Assembly: GCA_020284085.1 (NCBI GenBank)
Contig: JACEVL010000521.1
Span: 150,001-214,000, forward strand
Direction of reading: 5' to 3'
DNA from: Aporrectodea caliginosa
Taxonomy: Eukaryota; Annelida; Clitellata; Crassiclitellata; Lumbricidae
Length of the DNA stretch: 64,000 nucleotides
Part shown: positions 34,019 to 43,310 of the stretch, piece after piece
Position numbering within the stretch: position 1 is the first letter of the stretch
How the letters are laid out: each line of letters begins with the position of its first letter
Position numbers and translations under genes: made by a program
The notes under the pieces: generated by a model
What the model saw: the letters and a program-made list of their open reading frames with translations, nothing else
The model's database searches: none
Told to the model about the DNA's origin: nothing

Positions 34019-34696
34019 ATGATGCTGACATATGTGCAGTTGGTTGTGTTGTTCTTCCTGGGATCGGTATGTGCCAGTTATGCCGCGGATGGAATCGGAA
34101 TCTTCTCGAGCATAGAACCCGATTCTACAACTGATCATGGTGTTGTGACAGCAGCCCAAGAAGGCTCTGATTCTACAACTGATCCTGGTGTTGTGACAGC
34201 AGCCCAAGAAGGCTCTGATTCTACAACTGATCCTGGTGTTGTGACAGCAGCCCAAGAAGGCTCTGATTCTACAACTGATCCTGGTGTTGTGACAGCAGCC
34301 CAAGAAGGCTCTGATTCTACAACTGATCCTGGTGTTGTGACAGCAGCCCAAGAAGGCTCTGATTCTACAACTGATCCTGGTGTTGTGACAGCAGCCCAAG
34401 AAGGCTCTGATTCTACAACTGATCCTGGTGTTGTGACAGCAGCCCAAGAAGGCTCTGATTCTACAACTGATCCTGGTGTTGTGACAGCAGCCCAAGAAGG
34501 CTCTGATTCTACAACTGATCCTGGTGTTGTGGCAGCAGCCCAAGAAGTCTCTGATTCTACAACTGATCCTGGGGTTGTGACAGCAGCCAAAGAAGGCTCT
34601 GATTCTACAACTGATCCTGGGGTTGTGACAGCAGCCCAAGAAGGCTCTGTGAACAACCCTGTACTAATCGATACCGGTCGCGACGATTTATTTAAG
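34019..34696 (+). CDS. Gene D exon 1: secreted repeat protein derived from the cystatin-like family
   Basis: A 226-codon first exon ends in a phase 0 donor (AAG|gtagta), as in genes A to C. The signal peptide MMLTYVQLVVLFFLGSVCAS differs from gene C by one residue. After ADGIGIFSSIEP come eleven 16-residue repeats, consensus DSTTDPGVVTAAQEGS, then NNPVLIDTGRDDLFK. The repeat matches the gene C exon 1 segment DATDPEVMKVAQ at protein and DNA level (both have ACT GAY CCT, GTT and GCC CAR). It is acidic and Ser/Thr-rich, so it may be O-glycosylated. The second and third exons were not found in the window, so the gene may be incomplete. Open frames on the opposite strand are a side effect of the 48-bp period. 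Confidence 0.7.
34121..34648 (+). repeat. 48-bp coding minisatellite, 11 copies
   Basis: Exactly 528 bases, eleven units of 48 bp starting GATTCTACAACTGATCCTGG. Most copies are identical; copies 1, 9 and 10 carry substitutions. The frame is kept throughout. Confidence 0.97.
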
Positions 34697-35019
34697 GTAG
34701 TAATTTTTTTGTCGTCAATGCTAACATAAAATACCTATGACATTTACCGTGTATAATATGAGGTTTCTGTGGTAGTAACCCTTTTCTGCGAGTACCAGGT
34801 TCTTGCGATCTGAGGTATTTGATTATGAGGTCACATAGCACTCTTCCTGAAATCTATCCTTATTTCACTGGTAGGCCTACTTGTGTATTTTAAATCTCTA
34901 CTCCTTGGATTGAATTAACTATCTTTCCTTAGAGAGGATCCCATTGTTGGTTTTCCGTTTGAAAAGAACCCTAAAAGCTCACTATTTCTCACTGGTTTAA
35001 GATTTTAGGAGCCGATTTA

Positions 35020-35235
<216 letters not shown>

Positions 35236-35245
35236 TGACAGAGAC

Positions 35246-36475
35246 TTGCTTCTTGCTGCTGTCAACGCTAAACTGGAGGAGGGTAACTTAAGAGCCGCAT
35301 CTTGCATCTTGTGTGAAAGGGATCATCCGGTTAGAGCTACAGAGGAAAACTGGACAATCATGCAGGAAAAACACCCAGTGGATGAACAGCCGACCAGGAT
35401 TGCGGATCTTCCTGATCCGGCAGACAACTCCCCATATCAGATACAGGAGTCGGAACTCGTGGGATTGGTGAGATCTTTTCCCATTGGCTCAGCAGGTGGA
35501 CCGGACGGATTCCGCCCTCAGCTCCTCGTGGACTTGATAAACAACAAAGAGTGTTCGCAAGACCTCATCCATGGAGGCGCTGACAGGTTTTGTTAACATC
35601 ATGCTGAGAGGCGGATGCCCCGAGGAGGTCCGCAGACTGATGTTCGGAGGTACACTGATTGCACTATCCAAAAGCAATGGAGGCCTGAGACCAATTGTCA
35701 TCGGATATGTCTGGAGAAGACTTACAGCAAAGGCTGCAAACAAATATGCGGTTGATAAGCTGGCATCCTTCTTCACCCCTCTCCAGGTGGGTATAGTGGT
35801 GGCCCGAGGGGGGCAGGGGGGCAGGTCTACAGCGGTCCATGAGTAGGCCAGACGGCAAAATAGAGGTTGAAAAAAATAAAAGAAGGAGTGAATGCAGAAA
35901 AAAATTGGAAAAGTATAAGAGAAAGTAATAAAAGTAGACAAAGAAGGTAGGAAAGGAAGAAAAATAATTCACTAAATAGCATACAGTGGTAATAAGGAGG
36001 GGCGGCACGGGCGCAGGAAGGGCGGCTTCGCTTCTAATAACAACGATAGTGTAAGAGGGAAAAAAGCAAAAAAAAAAAAAAAAAAAGGTCATCAGAAATT
36101 TTTGCGGAAGTAATGAAGAAAATTTTTATGGAAATTTCCAAAGTCAAGTGCGCGGAGCGGCATTTTGGGCCGTCGCCCCGGGCGGCATTTGACCTCCGTA
36201 CGCCACTGGGTATAGCTACCCCTGGGGGGTGCGAGACAGCGGTCCATGCGGCCAGAGCATTTGTTACAAACATGCCCCAGGGCAGGTCTTCGTGAAACTG
36301 GATTTCAGCAACGCGTTCAATACGCTGAGACGGGACGTAATGCTACGCGCAGTTCATGAGACGATGCCCGACCTATATCCGTTCATTCATCAGGCATACG
36401 CAGCGGAGTCAATGCTCCAGTTCGGAGAGTTTGTGGTCAGATCACAGATGGGACCGCAGCAGGGGGACCCTTTGG
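35246..36475 (+). mobile_element. Non-LTR retrotransposon RT region, split by an insertion
   Basis: The first part reads QESELVGLVRSFPIGSAGGP, then (after a frame change) EALTGFVNIMLRGGCPEEVR, LIALSKSNGGLRPI and YVWRRLTAKAANKYA. After the insertion at 35797-36207 it continues TPGGCETAVHAARAF, VFVKLDFSNAFNTLRRD (RT motif A) and RSQMGPQQGDPLGP (motif B), and is then cut off before the YxDD box. This is the RT type I remember annotated as R2- or LINE-1-like in corals and molluscs. It is truncated and frameshifted. Confidence 0.8.
35797..36207. mobile_element. hAT-like MITE, 411 bp, inserted in the RT region
   Basis: GGGTATAG is present at 35789-35796 and 36208-36215 as an exact 8-bp duplication. 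The right end is CCTCCGTACGCCACT and the left end is TGGTGGCCCGAGG, giving imperfect inverted termini. The interior has poly-A (36069 on) and no transposase. Confidence 0.7.
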
Positions 36476-37860
36476 GACCCCCTTCCTATCCAGGCTTGGG
36501 TCGGGCAGTTGTGGGAAAATCTCTTTCTCAACAAACTTCTGATCCCGGGTTCGAACCCCTGGCGTAGCAATGAATATGCTGCCAGTTTCACCGGTATGAG
36601 GTAATGAAACTCTAAGGGTTTTATCTCTGAGTCTAGCGCTTCTACGCAACGTCTGTTGCGATGGCGCTACAGAAGCATTTGTACTTTCAATGTCACTATC
36701 TACCAGGGTACCTTGGCCAGGCGCTATATCCGCGGCTTCTGCTGTGGGCAGACCAATACCTCGCAGGGTATCTGGGTCCTTCTTTCCCACAACTGCACTT
36801 TCAAGAAACCGTGATCTGGTTTCCATGCTTTGCATCTTACTCACTAAGGAGTTCAAGATGGCGGCCTGTTCTTGTTGACTGTTTAATACTACGTCAAGAA
36901 CTTTACGTATATCTACAGATTCATCCGATGAAAACAAGTCAGGTTCCATTGTTACATTTAATTATCAAACCGGTAAATCTAAGAAACAATTATATAGCGC
37001 CAGCAGCTCGGTGCAATGTCACTAATCAAGGTTCATCATTGTGCAGTCATTAAAACAATCACCGATAATTAATTACTTACAAGGATCATCATTAGCGATA
37101 AATAAACAAATACTTATTTAGCGCTTGAATTAAAAACAAGATACAAATACGATACTCTGTGTTTCTAACCTTACACCAAACCACGAAGGTGAAGAATCAC
37201 AACAAAACCACTGGCAATGTAGAACGTCTTCGTCGCACTGCAGCAGGCGTCGAACCAACAACCCCAGGTTGATGAGCGGTTGATGTTCTCTCCCTTTGCG
37301 TTGCGCTTACTACTTAAGACTCAGCCACACAGAGCGCTGTCGCTCGCGCCACTCTTTCGCGCCAAAATCGTGGCGGGCTTTCTCACTTGCACGACTCAAC
37401 TGCAGGCCGGCAGGCATCGACTAACGCTGACGACGGCAAGAAATCGACTGAGCAAATCACCTCAGTGCAGCAGGCTTCCAACCCTGGACTGTCGTTCTGG
37501 TAGTCGTAGTCTTTCCACGCCGACACTCTGTCCTGCCTCACTACACCCCGCGCCAAACTACGCTTTCGCGCCGAAAGCGAAAGGCGGGAAACGCGTGTAG
37601 ACTAATCTCACAGCAGGCGACCTACGCTGTCGACCGATCAATATCGACTGCTGACTACCGACTGACGACTGGGCACGATGCATGCGAGCGGAGCCGTATT
37701 TATAGGCGTCGGCTCCCGCCTAGAAAGCGCGCGCTCAGCCGGCAGCGATCAATAATTGCCGCCTTTTACAGCGTTGACTGACAGCAGAAATTAAGGCGCC
37801 AATCTATTGCGCAGTAGAAACTTATTGGCGCGAAACAGTGCCAAGCATAGTTCGGCACAG
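36476..37860 (-). mobile_element. Retroelement 5' region with gag-like ORF and TATA box (minus)
   Basis: Minus-strand frame from ATG at 36949 encodes MEPDLFSSDESVDIRKVLDV, a short coiled-coil-like stretch (NSQQEQAAILNSLVSKMQSM) and ends near 36480, where it runs into the LINE. Upstream, a GC-rich region has a TATAAATA box (37704-37697, minus), as in an LTR promoter. I did not identify a primer binding site or a second LTR. It could be an LTR or DIRS-type fragment; the host clade of the element is unknown. Confidence 0.45.
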
Positions 37861-38698
37861 TAGTAGCAGCAGTGGAGAGTAAGGTTGTGAATTCTTGCAA
37901 GAAGACGGATGTAGGACTTGAGTATGAGGAGGAGGAAGGAGGGCGGTAGACATTGAAAATGGTTAGTATTGTGTTAGGGAGTTTTAGAGTAATTGAGGCG
38001 CATTCAAAGGAGCGAAAACAGTAGCCAGGTGAGTGAAGGACGGTGGAAGGTTCTCGAGTCAGAAACGCAATGCCCCCACCAGTGGTGTTCGTACCGGTTT
38101 GCGATTTTGAGGGACGAGGAGTACTATGGAGATGGTAACCAGGAGGGATACAGTCTTGATATTGAGGAAGAGTTGTAGTGGAATTGAACCAGGTTTCAGT
38201 CAAAGCAAATAGGTCTGGAGGGTGCGAGGATTGAGCCAGGTCGTTAATTTCGGCAGAGTGTGTAGGTTGAACTAATGAGCGGATGTTTAGGGAGCATAGT
38301 AAAAATTTGTTATTGTTTGTGTCTTGAGCTAATGCATTAGGAGGAGGAGGAGGAGGAGGAGGAGGAGGAGGAGGAGGAGGAGGAGGACAAGACGCGGAAT
38401 ACCTATTAATCGGACCAGGATTTACGTGCGTGTCACCAGAGAGAAGGATTAGCATGGCGAAGAAACTAAGGTGGGTTGGAAGCTGAAGTGGTCTTTTGCG
38501 GCCAACAGTGAGGAAGAACGACAAAGGAATATAGGACATGTGGCCATGTTGCCTTGTTGCTGTGAAAAAAGAGGCGGGGTTATGATGTCTGGGTGTGAAC
38601 GGTATGTAGGTCATGGAGGGGTTGGAGGGGTGGAACTGGATATGGTATGCAGTCTGGTACCTAAAGCTGAGGAGGAGGAGGATGATTGACAGATTCAT
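37766..38698 (-). mobile_element. CR1/STR-like LINE 5' part: 2A-like motif and endonuclease ORF
   Basis: A minus-strand ORF from ATG 38698. Residues 72-96 form a hydrophobic stretch ending LILLSGDTHVNPGP, a 2A-like motif with the NPGP core. A 16-residue poly-Pro run (from a GGA microsatellite) follows, then an APE-type endonuclease start (KFLLCSLNIRSL, DLFALTETWF, GGGIAFL, ILTIFNVYRPP). The homologous part stops near 37862, where the retroelement above begins; the last residues are read-through. RT and 3' end are missing. In sea urchin STR elements 2A-like sequences occur at the same N-terminal place, as I recall. Confidence 0.8.
38340..38388. repeat. (GGA)n microsatellite
   Basis: Sixteen GGA triplets, which encode the poly-Pro run of the LINE ORF on the minus strand. 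Confidence 0.95.
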
Positions 38699-39684
38699 GC
38701 TATGCGGAAAATGGAGAAGATGCGATGAGTCATGGAGGGTCTATGGCTGCTGATGAAAACTTGACAAAGGATGCATGATGCCAGTCAAATATTGAGCGAG
38801 AGATGAGTTTAAATGTAATGAAAAGTAATGGAACGGACTCACGTGATGAAGAAGAGTAATCCAGAACAAAAGATACTTGGCCATGTTGAAGGGGACGTCA
38901 AAAGTTAGAGAAGATGGTGAAAGTTTAAGAGCGCCCGCACGTCCGCTGGCTCCCGCTTCAACAATAGATGTGAATCCAGGACATGGCAAGATGTAGGTCT
39001 ATAGCCTACTGAGAAAAGTCGTAAAAAGTCGCTCATGGTAATATTGCACCCTTTCTAGACTCCTGCAGATCCTCCAGAGGATTCGTGCACGTGACTTTTC
39101 ATGGTATGGGAAAGGCTTCTAATATGGACCCCTTAAGAAACTTACTATTTCATAGTACAGAAGCAATTAAGCGTGTAGTTTGTTTATTCCATGCATTACT
39201 TGGCATGAGTTGTTGCCAAAAAATATGAAGGAATGATTCCTTATTCTGTGCAAATAAATTTTTAACGAATTTTTTCAAAATACGGAAAGTGGTTCATATT
39301 ACACGACCAGGTGTGTAATATGAGCCACCATTTTAAAGATGGAATTGCAATGTTTCCGTGCCGCAGACTAATATTAAAACAGTTAAAAACGATTTCCTAA
39401 GATTAAACTGACTAGGATAACCATTAAGAAACAATTTGGCCTATGCCTAATGTAAACAACACTGAGAACCTGTTACATGGAAGAAGTAGCCATAACGGCC
39501 TATTTCTAAAAATATGGCCCATATTAGGCCCATATTACACATTCGATCACAGGACCATATTACACAAATGGTGTGCTTCGGGGAAATCTGTTATAGCGTG
39601 ATCGACGAATGTATTATAGATCAACAAAGTTGTGTTTTTATATAATAAAGAAATTGTCTATCTTCTGAAACAACAGGGCATACC

Positions 39685-39949
39685 ATAGGAGCATTCACAA
39701 GTCACGTGATATCTTTGTGATATCTGCCCGCCAACGTTTGTGTAAGTCAAAACATCGGCTCATTCGGCTGTTGCTGGAAGCAATATTGTTAACAAATGAA
39801 TAAAAACATTAATATTTTGACGATTACTAATGCTGTATTCCTTTTTACATGTCTAAATCAACTGTGAAATATGTTGACGGCATTTTAAAATTTGTTTTGA
39901 CTTACGTAAACATTGTCACGTGATCCAGAGTAGGCCTAAATGCTCCTAT
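39685..39949. mobile_element. Candidate MITE with CACGTG-bearing inverted ends
   Basis: ATAGGAGCATT at 39685 is inverted at 39939-39949. Further in, TCACGTGA and GTAAGTCAAAACA on the left match the right arm in inverse order, with small gaps. No coding sequence. The target duplication is unclear. Confidence 0.6.
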
Positions 39950-41090
39950 AGCTGAAATCTTAAACTACACAACAGCTGTTGAAGTTCAACCAGTCTTATA
40001 AGCAAATATGTATCAAAACATAAACATTGATGCTTTTCGGGCAGAAGTTATTAGCAAAGGCACACATTCAGAACAGGAAGTTGAAATCAGTAGACGGATG
40101 GTTTCCCACTGTAAGAGCTCTCCGCAGACATGATAGGTGGGAAATACAGTCGAGGCCCATATTACACAGTGGCCCATATTACAAGCCTTTCCCCTACCCG
40201 GATGATCTGGTATGACCTGAGGGCCTTGGCGGGTATGACTCGTTCGCTTGGTCCTTCACGTGTGGCGTGCAGGCGTCTGAAGCAAAGCGTATGCATGCGC
40301 AGCCTGTAGGCCCATGGCCCATGCAGTGATCGAGCTGCAGTTGTAGAGCGCTCGTCCCAGGCATCTCTGTACGTGCCGTTCCGATTTACCTCTCGATGGT
40401 GGTATATTTAAAAGATTTTAATCTCGGGCTAGCACGATTCGTAGGCCTATACACGGGAAACTTAAATGGCGTTACAACCATTCAAACGGGCAGCGGTGGT
40501 GAATGATCGGTCAATTCGTTGCAAAATCATAATGAGCAGGGTCGAGGCTAGGGTGTGACCGATTCTTGAATCTCAAATCGGTTTGCGCCGGATTTTGCCC
40601 TAGACCGATTAATCGGAATTGGCGCATCCCAGAAATACCGATCCAAATACCATTAAACGAAGTCCTGTTTCTTTAATACAAAAATAATAACCTGTTGGCG
40701 ACCTCCTGCTGTAATCTTTAATCTTTCTCATTGAAAGTCCGTGTAAAATAATAAGATTGTGAGTTAACGCATCAACAAAATGATGGACAGTCGAGTAACA
40801 AACAGTACCTAGAACCAAACAAAATGACATTGCCGATTAGGCCTAATCGGATCGGATCCGGAATCGGCGAAAAATCAGGTCAACTAATCAGAATCAGAAA
40901 TCGGCAAAAATGCCAATCGGTCACACCCTATATATAGTCAAGGCCATGTGTGTACGGTCGTAAGCCTATCCCATAAAACGTGTACATTTTACAATAACAT
41001 TTTAGGACGTTTGCGCATACGCGCTGTTTCATTTGGTGAAGGATATAGGCTACGTCTGCGCTCTGGACAATTCGGTCTGTATACCGCTTG
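39950..41090. other. Stretch with no recognised gene
   Basis: Between 40555 and 40930 there is a pair of similar segments in inverted order (GACCGATT...AATCGG and CCGATT...AATCGGTCACACCCT), probably a small foldback or MITE (GGGTGTGACCGATT near 40550, AATCGGTCACACCCTA near 40915). Confidence 0.5.
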
Positions 41091-41097
41091 TGGGTGG

Positions 41098-41395
41098 TAC
41101 CAGTCCCAAGCCTGGATAAAGAAGGTCGGCGACACTATAAGTCTCACCTCTTCAAGAATTCATACCCCGACTCATCTGATCCTCCACCTTCCAATTCTCG
41201 ACCTAAACGACACCAGCCTTAACAGCTAGCCTACTCTAACCTCCTGGGGAGTCCTGGCAACCGGACTCAAGCCTCCTTCTGACTACCCTTTGGACAACCC
41301 TCCGACTCGACGCAGCGCTCGTGAATAAGCTGGTGCCCTGCGCGTGGCTTTCGAGTGGAGCTTTAGAAGTTTGGAGATTACGATTGCGATTAGGC
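41098..41395 (+). repeat. Dispersed repeat fragment
   Basis: CCAGTCCCAAGCCTGGATAAA recurs (inverted) near 10165 and 61475. The end GTGAATAAGCTGGTGCCC ... GATTACGATTGCGATTAGG recurs near 480-570 and 46437, and inverted near 47750 and 49745. It looks like the 3' end of an unidentified retroposon with a GATTAC tail. Confidence 0.5.
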
Positions 41396-42614
41396 CTAAG
41401 CCGGGCCGTATTAAGGCTAGTGCGGGCCCGGTGCTGTGGTAATAGTGTGGGCCCCCCTCCCCTCTGACGAAGGTCACCTCTGACAACAACCGGTCCACCA
41501 CGCACATATTTATAGCATGCTTACTAATTAGTATACTTTTATTAACTGCCTAAAGACACAATATACAATTAACGTTACATTACTATCTGCACATCTCTCT
41601 CTGTAGGCCTACCATGATCTTCAAATCACTTCTTAGACTTCAACTATTGTATATACATACTAGTAAAGATATTGTCAGCTTGATTTGCTGCATCATTCGC
41701 TTTTTATGAAATTGAAAATGCAAGACTTTGAAGAAGCGTCTGTCTCTCGTTTGTATTCCTGACTTTCACTAATCTTTCTTTGCTTATTAAGCTCCAGAGT
41801 TCTTATGATAATTTATCTTCTAATTCATCATCAACTTAATGGAATATAATATCAAATAGCCTATTGCTAATTTGGCATCAATTTTATTATGAAACTTACA
41901 TCCAGCATTAAGTTAAAGAATTATTCATTTTGATAGCCTAATAACTCAAATTTCAATTAATAAATCTACATCCAGTAAAAAGATTCTATGCCTGCCAGAA
42001 AACCAATAGCCGTATCAATTCTAGGCCGTCAATTCTAGAAACTCAAAATACTGATAGACACATTCTTGATCAAATTCAAGTAATTCAACTATAATATGAC
42101 CACAGACGTTTTGACCGAAATAATCAAAATCGTCTGACAGCCTTTATAACGACGTAGATAGGAATATCATTTTACCAGAGGGGTTCTTAATGCGAAGTGC
42201 TAACCATGCATACGATTCTGGTGGAGTCTAGAATTCAGTTAGAAATCGAAATTTGTCTGCATCAGTTAGGCCTAACTTTGCACCAACAGCCAATCCAAAA
42301 TCATTCTTATGAGTGATGAGTCTGTTGACCGGCTAATCAAGGAATCCGTGGATGGGTACAGGCATAGTAAAGGGTATGCAGTGGCTGTGCCTGTACGCAA
42401 AAAGGAAAATCATCCTTGGCCGTAGCCTATATTGACGCGTACCGGGCGGTATCTTCATGTACAACTGTGTTCGTTTCTACTGTGGGTCAAATTCTTAGAC
42501 CAACCAGGCGATCTAGATAGACAAAACACATGTATGCCTATGTGGAACTGTGTATCATGTTTCATGAAGCATCCGTCATAATTATATATGTAGGGCCTAC
42601 ATACTGCATTAGGC

Positions 42615-42987
42615 CAGGGGTCTCCAAAGTTTTCCATCGGGAAACACATTGCTGACTTTCTAAAGCTCCACGGGCCAAAACTCCGAAGAAAAAACTTCTC
42701 TGTGCGCAGCTGTCCAGTGAATTATTGAGTAATGCGATGAATGCTTGGATTCATAATGTCTCCGAATATTGTACTCTTTAAGCACTGCAATGGTGTCATT
42801 GCATATCAGGCACAGTGCCTTACAAGCAGCGACATGGATTTTGGCAATATGCATGTCAGAGTACAGCGGCGTTAAAATTTTCAATTTTACCAATTTAGTT
42901 TGCTTCTTCAAGGAGAGTTCCGCAGGCCAGATTAAAGGCCTTATAGCGGGCCGGATGTGGCCGCGGGCCGTACTTTGGAGACCCCTG
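42615..42987 (-). mobile_element. hAT deletion derivative, 373 bp, with BED-finger remnant
   Basis: The termini CAGGGGTCTCCAAAGT and its exact inverse (ACTTTGGAGACCCCTG) are flanked by a perfect 8-bp duplication CATTAGGC (42607-42614, 42988-42995). Minus-strand frame 42911-42660 reads ALCLICNDTIAVLKEYNIRR followed by HYESKHSSHY, a C2H2/BED-type finger of the SCAND3/ZBED-type hAT transposase. Only the N-terminal piece is left. Confidence 0.95.
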
Positions 42988-43310
42988 CATTAGGCCAAAA
43001 CAAAACCCACAGGTTTCTTCAGTTTGAACTATGTTTTAGACATTTCCAGGCCCCTGCCAGGGGCCCCTGCCATGGAACAGGGCCCCGGGTAGCAACCCCT
43101 CACTGCAGGGCCGTAAATCTGTTTTGACAAGTGGGGAGGGAAAATTTCGGAAACAATTATTGACAGTCCAGCACATTAACCAAAGTGTTTGATCATCAAG
43201 TTTTAAAAATCGGCTATTCTTTTACGATGCGTTGAGTAAGGGTTTAAAATATGCGCACTGCGATGAGTAAAGAGTAAAATGAATAGGCCTACCGCGGAAG
43301 AAATACAATG

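Noticed and set aside
33983..34656. Long antisense frames with CCHNTRISCRIRAFLG and VVESEPSWAAVTTPGS repeats
   Set aside because: They are mirror frames of the 48-bp array in gene D. A period divisible by three without stops leaves several frames open.
43106..43140. CAGGGCCGTAAATC as one terminus of the large hAT
   Set aside because: No inverted partner was found beyond 45746, so element boundaries are left open and only the ORF is annotated.
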